48,187 nucleotides of DNA from an uncultured Bacilli bacterium (GCA_947627505.1 CANQWG010000006.1:1-48187); one strand, 5' to 3'. Shown: positions 27,871 through 37,427, counted from the first letter of the stretch. Numbers and translations: made by a program. Notes: a model not told the origin generated them from the sequence alone.

Positions 27871-27902
27871 AATTAAAAGGCTGTTTCGCAGCCTTTTAAT
27901 TT
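27871..27902 (-). terminator. perfect-stem terminator after yhaM
   Basis: AATTAAAAGGCTG (27871-27883) and CAGCCTTTTAATT (27889-27901) are exact complements around a five-base loop; A and T flanks within the stem would allow either direction. It follows the yhaM stop by a few bases. Confidence 0.9.
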
Positions 27903-27906
27903 CAAA

Positions 27907-28851
27907 TCACTTATTCTTCAATGGTTTATAAAACATTCTTCCATCCATAGATTGAATTCTTAGTGAAAATTCACCGGGTTTGACTCCATCAAGCGCCTTA
28001 TCGAGGATCATCATCTTGGCGTCTAAATCATCGATCATGTGAAGAACAACCGCTTCTCTAGTCAATGGTACCACCGGGGATCCAAATTCTTTTTCACCAT
28101 GATGTGAAAGCACAAGATGCTCTAAAAGTAATGGGATTTCTCCGTGAATATTTAACTTATCCGCCACTTCTTTTATCTCACTTACCATAATAGTGATATG
28201 ACCTAATAGTTTCCCTTCTAGTGTATATTTTGTAGCGATTGGACCACTTAATTCGGTAGTTTTTCCAATATCGTGTAAAATAGCACCACTGACTAATAAA
28301 TCTTTATCTAACGAAGGATAATAGGTGCAAAGCATCAAAGCAATTTCTACCATTGAAACCGTATGATACAATAAGCCAGAAGCAAATTCATGATGATTTT
28401 TGGTAGCGGCCGGAAATGAAATAAAATCATCATAATGACTTAAAACAATTTCGTTCACGATGTTACGGCAATCATCATTTTTAATCTCACGAATATAATT
28501 GTTTATTTTTCTTTCCAATTCGTGGACGTCGGTCGGACAAGGAAGCGCATATCGTGTAAAATCAACCATTTTTTGATCGATAGATGCGACTCCTAAAATC
28601 TTTAATTGCAACGTGGATCGATATTCGATGACATCAACTAAAAGTTTAATCACCAATCCAACTTTTACTGCTTCGATATCTTCTTCACTGACATCCCATT
28701 TTTTACCTTCGATAGTTCCGGTTCGATCTTGGAAAGTAATCGATAAATACGGAGCTCCAGCATTAGACACACCTTTAGTGACATTAGTGACTAATAAACA
28801 AAGTTCTAGTTTATTATCACCCTCTTGTAATTCATTAATAAATTTCTCCAT
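27907..28851 (-). CDS. yhaM: 3'-5' exoribonuclease YhaM
   Basis: Exoribonuclease of Gram-positives that trims RNA 3' ends. It has an N-terminal OB fold (about 1-95, with ITFQDRTGTIEGKKWD) and a C-terminal HD domain (HDIGKTTELSG, LVLSHHGEKEFGSP). A longer in-frame start exists at 28896, but MEKFINEL at 28851 has GGAGG with the right spacing and overlaps recX by 17 nt; length 314 matches the family. Last gene before the terminator. Confidence 0.94.
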   Translation of the reverse strand: MEKFINELQEGDNKLELCLLVTNVTKGVSNAGAPYLSITFQDRTGTIEGKKWDVSEEDIEAVKVGLVIKLLVDVIEYRSTLQLKILGVASIDQKMVDFTRYALPCPTDVHELERKINNYIREIKNDDCRNIVNEIVLSHYDDFISFPAATKNHHEFASGLLYHTVSMVEIALMLCTYYPSLDKDLLVSGAILHDIGKTTELSGPIATKYTLEGKLLGHITIMVSEIKEVADKLNIHGEIPLLLEHLVLSHHGEKEFGSPVVPLTREAVVLHMIDDLDAKMMILDKALDGVKPGEFSLRIQSMDGRMFYKPLKNK

Positions 28852-29635
28852 ACAATTCCTCCAATACTTCTTTAACATCTTCATAACGATAGCCACGAGC
28901 TAACATCTTTTTCTTTAAAATCGCAATTAATTCTTCCTCATTATAGCGTACTTTCAAAGTTTGAAAAAGCGACCTCGCTTCCTTTTTCAATATTTCTATT
29001 TCTTTTTGATGATCATAATTTAGTTTTTCGATAATTTGACTTATCATCTCTGTTTCAAAACCACGACTTTTTAAAAATCGAAATATCGCTTCTTTTTGCT
29101 TCACAAAATTTTTATTTTGATAGATAATTTTTGCTTGTTCAAACGCAACATTTAAATTTTCGATTTCTTCATCTTGTGTATAATTTTCACGTACTAATTT
29201 ATCGTCTTTAATTCCTGCTTCTTTTAATCGTTGTTGAATCCGCTTTGAACCATATCGCTTTAATTTGCTTTCTCTTATAGTCTCTTCTAAATACTCTTGG
29301 TCAGAAAGTAGATTTGATTCTTGCAATTCTTTTATTATTTGTTCAACTTCATGATCGAAAAGTCCTCGCTTCAGTAATTTGTCTTTCATTTGTTTTTTGG
29401 AATAAAGTCGATTTGAAGCAATTTTAAAAGCATACTTTCGGCTCTCATTAATATTTTCATACGCGATCAGTTCACAAAATTCTTGATTTGATAAAACTTT
29501 ATTGGGATATAAAAAGAATTGAGCATATGTTTCTTTGGATATTAGCAAATCATCCGCATTATTAAAAATTATTTTAATTTTATTTTTAACAAATACGATC
29601 TTATCGATAACTTTACCATTTGCGGCGGATGGCAC
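28835..29635 (-). CDS. recX: regulatory protein RecX
   Basis: Binds RecA filaments and modulates recombination. The start is a GTG at 29633-29635: GGAGG lies 9 nt upstream, inside the end of the glycosyltransferase gene, while the ATG at 29662 lacks an RBS. The resulting 266 residues are mostly helical with three RecX repeats of the type ALRILSxRxxSKKxLxxKL (SNRLYSKKQMKDKLLKRG near the middle). Length fits Firmicutes RecX. Between the glycosyltransferase and yhaM in one overlapping run. Confidence 0.9.
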   Translation of the reverse strand: MPSAANGKVIDKIVFVKNKIKIIFNNADDLLISKETYAQFFLYPNKVLSNQEFCELIAYENINESRKYAFKIASNRLYSKKQMKDKLLKRGLFDHEVEQIIKELQESNLLSDQEYLEETIRESKLKRYGSKRIQQRLKEAGIKDDKLVRENYTQDEEIENLNVAFEQAKIIYQNKNFVKQKEAIFRFLKSRGFETEMISQIIEKLNYDHQKEIEILKKEARSLFQTLKVRYNEEELIAILKKKMLARGYRYEDVKEVLEELYGEIY

Positions 29636-30785
29636 GTTTATAGACCTCCAACATTTTTTCATAGAAAGTATCGATAGAATAATTTTCAGCTTTTATAAAA
29701 GCTTTTTCAATAATATTAGCTGACATTTCTTCACTTAATCCTAAAATTTTCTTTAAAAGATTTACGTATCCTATCTCATCATAGAAGAAAAATCCTGATT
29801 CCCCATCATCTATTACTTCACGTAAATTATCATCGTAACGACAAAGCACAATCGTTTTAGAAGCCATCGCTTCAATGTAAGTTAAGCCTTGCGTTTCACT
29901 CGTCGACGCCGAAAGAAATAAGTTTGCCAAAGAATAATAAAACGGAACATCTTCGTGAGGTACTTTACCCAAGAACAACACCCGATCACCAATCGACAAG
30001 TCCAAAGATAATGCCTCTAATTCTTTTTTGCCCGGTCCATCACCGACAACAAGAAGCATCGTCTCTTGATCTTTAGTATCACGCAAAAAAGTAGCGTATC
30101 CCCGAATCAAAAAATCGATAGATTTCTCTTTGGCTATTCTTCCTAAAGATAGTAGAATTTTCTTATTTTCAAGCTGATGTTTTTTTCTAAAATCATCAAA
30201 ATCTGCCGGTGAAAATTGTGCCGGATCAAATTTTTTAATGTCGATTCCATTGGGAACCACATTTATATAACGATTGACACCATAGCCTCTTAAAGCTTCT
30301 TTGGTTTTTTGTGAAGGCGTTGTAAATTCCGAACATGAATCAGCCATCGTCTTGGAAAATCGTTTAACAATCGCTTTAGCAGCTCGATCAAAATGCCCTC
30401 TTGTAACATAATAAGTGTAATCTTCATACATCGTATGATACGTATAAACCAAAGGAATATCATATCTTTTAGCCAGAATTTTTCCAAACATTCCAATTCC
30501 GATTTCCGTTTGAATATGAATGACATCTAATTTCATCTTGCGAATCAAAAGTGCCGCCTTACGATTAAATAAAAATGCTAGATGATAATCGTAAAGCATT
30601 TTCAGCCTTACTCCAGGGATTCTAATAATATTATCCTCGTAAATCACATGGTTAGAATATGGATTTGTAGTGACGACAAACACTTCATGTCCGTTTTTTT
30701 TGAAGATCTCCGCCAATGTACTTGTCGCAGTAGCAACTCCGTTTATTTCCGGAGGGTAGGTATCACTGAATAAACCGATTCTCAT
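29613..30785 (-). CDS. GT4 glycosyltransferase, probable 1,2-diacylglycerol 3-glucosyltransferase
   Basis: Retaining family-4 glycosyltransferase. The 390 residues start MRIGLFSDTYPPEINGVATA, the opening of monoglucosyldiacylglycerol synthases (alMGS type), then HIQTEIGIGMFGKIL in the acceptor domain, PNGIDIKKF at the hinge, and the donor-binding ExFxxxxxE-type STSETQGLTYIEAMASK in the second Rossmann domain. Likely makes glycolipid for the membrane or lipoteichoic-acid anchor. Its start overlaps the upstream flippase-like gene by ATGA, linking the two in glycolipid synthesis. Exact sugar and acceptor are inferred. Confidence 0.88.
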   Translation of the reverse strand: MRIGLFSDTYPPEINGVATATSTLAEIFKKNGHEVFVVTTNPYSNHVIYEDNIIRIPGVRLKMLYDYHLAFLFNRKAALLIRKMKLDVIHIQTEIGIGMFGKILAKRYDIPLVYTYHTMYEDYTYYVTRGHFDRAAKAIVKRFSKTMADSCSEFTTPSQKTKEALRGYGVNRYINVVPNGIDIKKFDPAQFSPADFDDFRKKHQLENKKILLSLGRIAKEKSIDFLIRGYATFLRDTKDQETMLLVVGDGPGKKELEALSLDLSIGDRVLFLGKVPHEDVPFYYSLANLFLSASTSETQGLTYIEAMASKTIVLCRYDDNLREVIDDGESGFFFYDEIGYVNLLKKILGLSEEMSANIIEKAFIKAENYSIDTFYEKMLEVYKRAIRRKW

Positions 30786-32050
30786 TTCCTTTTTTCCTCA
30801 TCTTCACGCTTAACAGCCAATTCATTTTCATGTAATTGATCTTTAAGATCTTCCTTCAATTTTTTAAAATGATCTTCAATCTGATCTTCTCTGATTGGTT
30901 CCATTTTAACTTCTTTTTCATTGGTTTTATTTTTTCGATATTCAGCTAGATTGATAATTTCAAGTTCTAACATTGTTCTTGTATTGGCACGATAAGCTTC
31001 TTGTTTGGGCGATTCGTGATACGAGAAGAAAACTATCGCTCCCAAGAATAGACCGAAATAGAAAGTAAATCCACGCCACAAGAGGTTAACCGCATTGACA
31101 GTGGGAATAGTGCCATCAAAGAATTGACGGAACATCACGGTAAACACTAATTCAGCACCGCCTGAAGCACCAGGAATTGGAACCATAGAAGTAACCATGC
31201 TTACGAAACTAGCTAAGGAGATACCTTCGAATAAATTGTGGGTCATATTTATTTCAAGCGCCATGCCCATTACAAAAGGTATCGAATAAAGAATCGTCAA
31301 TTGCACAAATTTTAAAGCGATTACCACCAAAAGAATTTTGATATTTGACGATAAGCGTTTAAATTCAATTCTAAATGTTTCAACTTTCGTATTGATATCG
31401 ATTCTTTTTTGTTCAGGATCTTTTATTATTTTCATTTTAGCTAATAGATTAACTCCGCTATTGACAATTAATTTATGAATTTTTTTTGAAAACGCTAAAG
31501 AGAAAAGACCGACAATCACTAAGGCATTAATAACAAAGCCTAAAATTGATAGTCCGATGACATTAAATTCAAAACCAAATAAATTGAAAGTACCGGAAAT
31601 TGCAGACATTTCACTAAATTTAAAAGCAAAAGTTAAAATGCCATATAAAACTATAACTATTTGATGAACTATAAATTGCATAAACAAAATCGAAGCTGCA
31701 TTGGTTATTTTTATTCCTTGCTTAGAAAAAGTAAATGCTTGAACAAATTGTCCACCGCTAGACGAAGGAGTAATTCCGTTAAAAAAAGTTCCGATCATCC
31801 CATTACAAAAACCTTTGTAATATTTATATTTGCGATTATATAATCTCGCTAGTATTGTAAGAATTAAACCGTCGATTGCAAAACTAACGAGCATTAATGC
31901 TCCCGCTAAAATAAGATAACGATAATCAGCTTTAGCAATCGCTTCAAAAATAGCGGTCGGATCATCTTTTAACACAAAAAAAAGTGCCAAAGCGGTCACA
32001 GCAATCAATAAAGCAATATTTATCAAATACTTTCTTTGTTGCTTAGTCAT
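30782..32050 (-). CDS. flippase-like membrane protein (LPG_synthase_TM / UPF0104 family)
   Basis: The 422 residues hold about eight membrane helices with the family marks NGMIGTFFNGITPSSSGGQ and SMVPIPGASGGAEL; the C-terminal 70 residues are charged and cytoplasmic. Members resemble the membrane part of MprF and are thought to move lipids. No synthetase domain is present. It opens the operon with the glucosyltransferase (ATGA overlap), so moving glycolipids is a reasonable inference. A TATAAT at 32076-32081 (minus) lies 26 bp upstream. Confidence 0.86.
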   Translation of the reverse strand: MTKQQRKYLINIALLIAVTALALFFVLKDDPTAIFEAIAKADYRYLILAGALMLVSFAIDGLILTILARLYNRKYKYYKGFCNGMIGTFFNGITPSSSGGQFVQAFTFSKQGIKITNAASILFMQFIVHQIVIVLYGILTFAFKFSEMSAISGTFNLFGFEFNVIGLSILGFVINALVIVGLFSLAFSKKIHKLIVNSGVNLLAKMKIIKDPEQKRIDINTKVETFRIEFKRLSSNIKILLVVIALKFVQLTILYSIPFVMGMALEINMTHNLFEGISLASFVSMVTSMVPIPGASGGAELVFTVMFRQFFDGTIPTVNAVNLLWRGFTFYFGLFLGAIVFFSYHESPKQEAYRANTRTMLELEIINLAEYRKNKTNEKEVKMEPIREDQIEDHFKKLKEDLKDQLHENELAVKREDEEKRK

Positions 32051-32200
32051 AGTTACCTCGTTAATACTATATTTAATTATATCATATTCATTTTAAAAGA
32101 ATATACGCTTTTATTTTACAAAAAAATAAAAACTTTATTATCCGAAAATCGTCTAATTTTACTATCACGTTTAATTATATTTTCTTTAATTTATCAAAAG

Positions 32201-32284
32201 TTTACATTATAAAATTTTTAAGATACAATAGTTTTGCAAGTGTGACTAGACAAAATTCCAATTGTCAATTGGTACTTTGCAAGA
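32201..32284 (+). promoter_or_regulatory. XRE-DUF4349 operon promoter and palindromic operator
   Basis: TTTACA (32201-32206) and TACAAT (32224-32229) are spaced 17 bp. About 25 bp past the likely start is a perfect 7+1+7 inverted repeat CCAATTGTCAATTGG (32258-32272), bracketed by two copies of TTTGCAAG (32233-32240 and 32277-32284). The encoded HTH protein is the obvious candidate to bind it. Confidence 0.75.
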
Positions 32285-32319
32285 AGGCAAAAGTCTATAA
32301 TAACGATGAGGTGATAAAA

Positions 32320-32772
32320 GTGAACATTGGACAAAATATCGCTAATGCGAGAAAGAAAAACAATATGTCACAAGAAGATTTAGCTAATTTACTTGAAGTG
32401 TCTAGACAATCGATTAGCTTATGGGAAACCGACCAAACTATACCGACTTTAGATAAATTAGAGACTTTATGTAAGGTTTTAAATGTTTCCGCCGATACCA
32501 TTATCGGGCGAGAATCTTTCCCAATAGTAAGCAATGAAACATTACAAGAATTATCTAACAAGAAAAGAAAACGCGAAAAATATAGAGATATTATCGCCTT
32601 TGTTCTTGCCTGTATTTCATTGATTACTTATCGTTTATTTCCTTTAGGATTGTTTACAACGCTTATAAGTTTTATTTTAGCGTTAACAATTATCAAAAAA
32701 GAAAATATTTTTGCGCCTTACTCAATGGCAATATCGCTGGTTTTTTTCGTTGCATCTATCATAATGTACTAA
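32320..32772 (+). CDS. XRE-family regulator with C-terminal membrane segments
   Basis: The start is a GTG at 32320 with GAGG 7 nt upstream; an ATG farther up (32242) would read through the operator and has no RBS. The first 60 residues form a lambda-repressor-like HTH (IGQNIANARKKNNMSQEDLA, SRQSISLWETDQTIPTLDKL). A short basic linker leads to about three hydrophobic segments (KYRDIIAFVLACISLITY; FTTLISFILALTII; SMAISLVFFVASIIMY). Membrane-tied XRE regulators of this kind often control neighbouring envelope genes. The next gene starts 20 nt downstream. Confidence 0.88.
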   Translation: MNIGQNIANARKKNNMSQEDLANLLEVSRQSISLWETDQTIPTLDKLETLCKVLNVSADTIIGRESFPIVSNETLQELSNKKRKREKYRDIIAFVLACISLITYRLFPLGLFTTLISFILALTIIKKENIFAPYSMAISLVFFVASIIMY

Positions 32773-32792
32773 TTAATAGGAGGTAAAAACTT

Positions 32793-33596
32793 ATGAAAAA
32801 ATTGAAAATTGTTGTTGCAATATTACTCTCTTTTATCACACTTGTATCTTGTGCTTCCGGCAATTCGACCGAATATCATCCAAATGAGGGTGAGAACACA
32901 GGTGGCAATGGAAGCGCCTTGGAACCCGACAATCAATTGGTCATTGATTCGTCACGAAAAGTTATATATAACGTTCAATATACTATTAGATCTTCTAATG
33001 TCGAAGAAACTATAAAATCGATAAATTCCAATTTGATAACACTTGGTGGTTATATTTCACGTTCAAATGATTCAAGCAATTATTACGCGACATATGTTTA
33101 TAAAATTCCAACCGACAAGTTAAACGATTTTTTAAACACCATCGATTCAAACGAAGGGATAACTAATAAGTCGATATCGACCGAAGACGTTACTTCCACC
33201 TATAACAAAATACAGGCTAGCATTGAAACTTACGAAGCTTCTAAAGCCGCATATGAAAAGATGTTAGCCGAATTAGAAAATCCTTCTATTAACGATATCA
33301 TTCAAATCACTTCTCATCTTGATGATATTAATTCAAATTTAAAATATCTTTATGCTGAACTTGATTCCTTAAATGGTCAAGTTGATTATGCCACAGTGAC
33401 AATCGATTACTATCAATACGATAGTCAACAATCTAGTTTTTTAGGCGATTATCCGGGTTATTTAGCATCCCTCGGGCTTGATTTTGTCTCTTTCTTAGCT
33501 TATAGTGCACCTTTTATTATCATTGCCGCCATTGCTTGCTTAATTATTTTCTTAATTAGAAAAAATAACAAAAGTAAGAAGGTCATCAAACAATAA
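32793..33596 (+). CDS. DUF4349 lipoprotein
   Basis: The signal peptide has a lipobox LVSC with C20, followed by a low-complexity linker (about 21-50). The DUF4349 core (about 55-215) shows VIYNVQYTIRSSNVEETI, GGYISRS, KIPTDKLNDFLNTI and a coiled-coil stretch, and a membrane helix lies near the C-terminus (about 235-258) before a basic tail. Function of the family is unknown; members are envelope proteins. RBS AGGAGGT before the ATG. Cotranscribed with the XRE regulator. Confidence 0.9.
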   Translation: MKKLKIVVAILLSFITLVSCASGNSTEYHPNEGENTGGNGSALEPDNQLVIDSSRKVIYNVQYTIRSSNVEETIKSINSNLITLGGYISRSNDSSNYYATYVYKIPTDKLNDFLNTIDSNEGITNKSISTEDVTSTYNKIQASIETYEASKAAYEKMLAELENPSINDIIQITSHLDDINSNLKYLYAELDSLNGQVDYATVTIDYYQYDSQQSSFLGDYPGYLASLGLDFVSFLAYSAPFIIIAAIACLIIFLIRKNNKSKKVIKQ

Positions 33597-33602
33597 TAAT
33601 CC

Positions 33603-34403
33603 TTAGAACAATAATTTCACATCTTCTTCACTAATTTCAAAATCCAACTCAACATTTTGTTTTTGATGATTGTAATTAGCGCTTTTAGGCAATGAAACAA
33701 GTCCTAATTGTAAAGTATATTTGATGCAAAGTTGTGCAACACTGACTTTATATTTTTCAGCCATAGCTTTAATCTTTTCACTATTAAGCACATTACCATG
33801 AGCAATCGGCGAATATGCTTCAACGACAATATCATGTTTCTTACAAAATTCGATGAGTTCAAATGGCGTATTATTGACATGCGTAAGAATTTGATTGACC
33901 ATTGGTTTAATTTTGCAGTTTTTAAAAATATTTTCCAAATCACAAATTAGGAAATTAGAAACTCCAATCGCTTTTACTTTTTTTGCTTCATACGCTTCTT
34001 CTAAAGCTTTGTAAACCTCAACATTTTCTTTGAAATATCGATTCGGCTGTCCAAACAAATGCCATGGTTGTGGTGCATGAATCAGCATTAAATCAATATA
34101 ATCAGTTCCTAAACGTTTTAATGAATTATCGATACTTTTTTTTGCTGAGTGATAATCCTTAATTTCCGCCGGAATTTTAGAAGTAATAAACACTTTTTTT
34201 CTATTTAAATTTGATTGCTTTAAAGCTAAACCGACACCTTCTTCATTTCCGTAGGCTTCAGCAGTATCGATGTGACGATATCCAATATTAAGCGCCGATT
34301 TAACTGCTTCTATAGCTTCCTTATTAGGTATTTCCCATACTCCTAAACCAATTTTAGGAATTTTAATACCATTGGATAAAGTGTAATTTTCATCTAAAAT
34401 CAT
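33603..34403 (-). CDS. aldo/keto reductase
   Basis: NADPH-dependent oxidoreductase with a (beta/alpha)8 barrel; substrate not predictable. The tetrad is complete: D46, Y51, K76 (FITSKIP) and H109 (LMLIHAP). The cofactor-end motif LPKSANYNHQKQNV is present. The 266 residues are slightly short of the 275-280 usual for the DkgA-like group; the C-terminus ends soon after ISEEDVKLLF. It converges on the DUF4349 gene with 6 nt between the stops. Confidence 0.93.
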   Translation of the reverse strand: MILDENYTLSNGIKIPKIGLGVWEIPNKEAIEAVKSALNIGYRHIDTAEAYGNEEGVGLALKQSNLNRKKVFITSKIPAEIKDYHSAKKSIDNSLKRLGTDYIDLMLIHAPQPWHLFGQPNRYFKENVEVYKALEEAYEAKKVKAIGVSNFLICDLENIFKNCKIKPMVNQILTHVNNTPFELIEFCKKHDIVVEAYSPIAHGNVLNSEKIKAMAEKYKVSVAQLCIKYTLQLGLVSLPKSANYNHQKQNVELDFEISEEDVKLLF

Positions 34404-34434
34404 AAAATTAATCTCCTTTCATCCCATTATATAA

Positions 34435-34465
34435 GAAAAATAGACACATTTGTATCAATCTATTT
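34435..34465 (-). terminator. weak member of the AGATTGATAC terminator family
   Basis: On the minus strand GATAC pairs with GTGTC around AAAT, extended by AATA/TATT with a bulge, then TTTTC. It lies just upstream of the reductase gene, far (about 390 bp) from the TPR gene stop. Confidence 0.45.
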
Positions 34466-34858
34466 CTTTCTTATCTTTAAATCGTGAAACTTATGGTCTT
34501 TCTAGTATTAAAAGATTATTTCTTTATCCAAAAAATGAAAACGGGACAACATTTTTGTATTAACTGAAAATGCATAAAATCGCCTTCATTTAGCCACTTT
34601 TAATCGTTTCTTTTTGCTTTAACTGTCAAATATAAAATTAAAAACAAGAAAATATTATGCTACCTCTTAGTTTTATAAAGAAAAAACATATTGTTGATCT
34701 GCACTATAGATTTTTCACCAATAAACAAAACATAAATTGCTTCAAATTTGCAATTTTAGATTTACGTAGATTCTGTTTGTTATAATATTCGGGTGCACCG
34801 AAGATTTCAAGTACCCAAAACCACGAAAACTTAAGGCCTCGCATTGACCAAAATGTAA
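34466..34858. other. non-coding gap with a GC-richer patch
   Basis: Nothing codes convincingly over 34466-34785. At 34786-34858 the composition changes (TTCGGGTGCACCGAAG, AAGGCCTCGCATTG), with GGTGCACC as an 8-nt palindrome. On the minus strand this patch directly follows the TPR gene stop and is open for about 40 codons but has no start signal. I cannot name it. Confidence 0.3.
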
Positions 34859-35731
34859 CTACTTTTTCTTTTTACTATTTTCTAATATGTAATAATCTAT
34901 CGTGGGCATAGTATCAACAAGAAAATCATATTGTCTAAAATACATTTTAACTTCCGACGAATCTCCTCTAGAATAATATCCTTCTGGAACATATTTATTT
35001 TCTTTCATTGTACCTTTAAAGAATTTTATAAAATTAGGATTAGCTTTATTTATTCGATCTAAAAACTCTTTAGCTTTCGTATCATTTCCTTGCTTATAAT
35101 AAAGTACAAATAAAGGAAATAGCATTTCTAAGTTCTCCTCAGAATATTTTTTGTATAGTTCAAGAAGATCATTTTCTTCTTCTAAATACGCATATATTGC
35201 CATAAGTAAATATCTAGCACCCGTGTTATCACTTTCATTTAATTTAAGAATTTCTTTACAAACATCGCGTGCTTGTTTTATTTTACCATCTAAAATTAAG
35301 TAATTTGCCTTTGCATATAACCCCTTAATATATGGCCTAGTTTCAAGTATTCCATAAAAACGTCCAATATTATTTTTAAAATATCCTTCTTTTTCTAATT
35401 TGTCTTTTTCAAATTTTAATCCTTCATCTAATAGTTTCCATCTTTTTAAAGGATTATTTTCTAATTGTGAAAGAAATAGTACTGCATCAAAGCAATCAGG
35501 ACACATATCATATGCCTCTTTTGCATATTTTATAGCTTGTGTTTTAGATTTAGCATTTTCCGCTTTTTCTAATAGTTCATAAGCATCATCCAATATTGTA
35601 TTTTCATATTTTATTTCACCGGCATTGTATTTTTGAAAAAATTCTTGCAATTTTTCATTCATTTCTTTTTCGTCTTTTGCATCAGTATTTGCTAAAAATT
35701 CTTTAACCTTATTATTAAGTTTATTATTCAT
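34859..35731 (-). CDS. tetratricopeptide-repeat protein, unknown function
   Basis: The 290 residues are almost wholly helical. At least four TPR-like units are visible, e.g. AIKYAKEAYDMCPDCFDAVL (near 65), YAKANYLILDGKIKQARDVC (near 140), GARYLLMAIYAYLEEENDLL (near 170) and PLFVLYYKQGNDTKAKEFLD (near 205), followed by a C-terminal tail with YYSRGDSSEVKMYFRQYDFL. TPR proteins of this build with an ST7-like second half occur in Firmicutes next to unrelated genes. RBS is AGGTAGGAG-like. No enzyme motif. Its neighbours are decayed genes; it is itself intact. Confidence 0.8.
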   Translation of the reverse strand: MNNKLNNKVKEFLANTDAKDEKEMNEKLQEFFQKYNAGEIKYENTILDDAYELLEKAENAKSKTQAIKYAKEAYDMCPDCFDAVLFLSQLENNPLKRWKLLDEGLKFEKDKLEKEGYFKNNIGRFYGILETRPYIKGLYAKANYLILDGKIKQARDVCKEILKLNESDNTGARYLLMAIYAYLEEENDLLELYKKYSEENLEMLFPLFVLYYKQGNDTKAKEFLDRINKANPNFIKFFKGTMKENKYVPEGYYSRGDSSEVKMYFRQYDFLVDTMPTIDYYILENSKKKK

Positions 35732-35810
35732 TTGCTTTCTCCTACCTCTTTCATCTATATTAATTAAAACTCTTAATTTAATAGAAAATCAAGTATGTTT
35801 AAATAAAATA

Positions 35811-36130
35811 CTATCCTGTCTTGTAATAAATTTTAAATAACTTACGTTCTTTTTCGGATTCAGTACGGTTATTATATTTTTCCAAAAGCCCATATTTAGC
35901 TTTATCTGTTTCAAACCAAATGGTTATGTCAATTTTGTACCGTTGAGTAATAGAAACTAAATTTGTGATTTTTTCATTATCTTCTAATCCACAAAATTCT
36001 TGCAAAAACGCATATACAACTGGACCTATTGTATCATCGACATAGTTGTCAAACAACCAACATAAAAAAGCATCCTGCGCCAATTCTTTTTTCGCATATG
36101 TAAATAAGTTTTTTTCATAGCTTCAGTCAT
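35811..36130 (-). pseudogene. decayed PD-(D/E)XK nuclease family gene
   Basis: A normal start exists (ATG 36128-36130 with AAAGGAG), but it runs MTEAMKK and then leaves frame at a run of seven A (36109-36116 region). The frame after the run reads NLFTYAKKELAQDAFLCWLF, the usual opening of a PD-(D/E)XK nuclease family, then IDITIWF with the first acidic residue. After YGLL the expected IEDK-type catalytic stretch is missing: the text jumps to LEKYNNRTE and KIYYKTG and stops. So there is a frameshift, an internal deletion removing the ExK motif, and an early stop. Family assignment is by pattern, not search. Confidence 0.65.
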
Positions 36131-36377
36131 GATTTTTTCTCCTTTAATTTATGACAAGCAAAATTCATCGTGCTTAAATATAATACATTTCTACGATTAT
36201 CCAATCAGTGGCTATTATCCGTATCGTCTGATGAGTGGTTACCTCATGGATAAATCCCCTCTTTTTCCAAAAGCATTTTTTTGTCGTTCCAATTGATGAA
36301 AATGTTGGCACATTCTTCTTGTAATTGTCTTCTTTAATTGTTTTAACAAATATAATTTGTACTACTTGTTTTTACAC

Positions 36378-37369
36378 TCATTCATATTTAGCTAAGGCAT
36401 CTCTTAACCCATTTTTAACTCTTGCAACAAACGACTTTGGTTTTATAACTTTAACACAATCTGCATATTGCATTACCCAATAAAAAAGTGCAGTTTCATT
36501 ACATTTTACTTGTGCAAAGATTTTATCATTTGTTTCAATGAGATCAACATTTTCACCAAACCAATCTTTAATAAACTGAATGCAATCAGAACTATTTAAT
36601 TCAAGCGTTGCTTCTATAATTTTTCCGGCAAAAAGATAAATGTATTCATTAATGTATTTAGTTATTGAAAAATCTTTTTCTGAATCCTTTAAGTTGTTTA
36701 ATTTTATGATGTCACAGTCGCTTTTAATTTCAATATTGTCCATATAATCTATTCTAAATGTTTGCAATGGGCGATACTTTTCATTGTAGCTGCATAAAAG
36801 ATAGTATCTGCCAAAATTATTTATTAAAAAATATGGTGAAACAACATATCGAAAACCATCTTTTCTAAATATTTTATTACCTTTATTTCATATGTCAGAT
36901 ATTGAAAACTAATTTTCTTATCTTGTTTAATAGCTTCCTGAATGACACTAATATTATAAAAAACTTCTTTATTATCTGTTCTATTTATTTCTGCTGATTT
37001 ATAAATATATGAAAAATCTTTTTTTTATATATACTAAAACATTTAAATTTGGAATCACTTAGCTTTTTAGCCTTTCGGCCATCGATGCTTTTACTTGAAA
37101 ATTCAGCATCAATCAAAAAAGTTGCTTCAGTTTCATCAAATGTTCTAGATAAAAGGGCAAAACCACCCTTAGATTTTTTTGCAATATCGTAATCCAATTC
37201 TTCTAATAGTTGTAAAGAAAAAGCCGATACTTTTTATTTCAATTTCGATACCATATAAAGTTTCGATTTTGTTGGCAATTTTGGCTTGTGTTAAATAATG
37301 TTATTCATCAGTATATTCTTCCAATACTTTGAGTACCAACAAAATTGAACTTTTTTTATTTGGAATCAT
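36378..37369 (-). pseudogene. WYL-domain transcriptional regulator, broken
   Basis: Pieces in order from the ATG at 37367-37369: MIPNKKSSILLVLKVLEEY, an in-frame TAA, LTQAKIANKIETLYGIEIEI (winged helix), a shift at a T-run, LLEELDYDIAKKSKGGFALL and DETEATFLIDAEFSSKSI, a shift at a run of eight A, YKSAEINRTDNKEVFYNI and ISFQYLTYEIK (WYL domain start), a third shift, GFRYVVSPYFLINNFGRYYL, and a long in-frame C-terminus (VKVIKPKSFVARVKNGLRDA) ending at 36378. One stop and three shifts make it non-functional unless the assembly is wrong. The operator upstream is intact. Confidence 0.85.
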
Positions 37370-37427
37370 ATTTTCACCAACTTTATTTATACCATAAGTA
37401 ATAAAACTTTAACATTTTCCTAGAATA

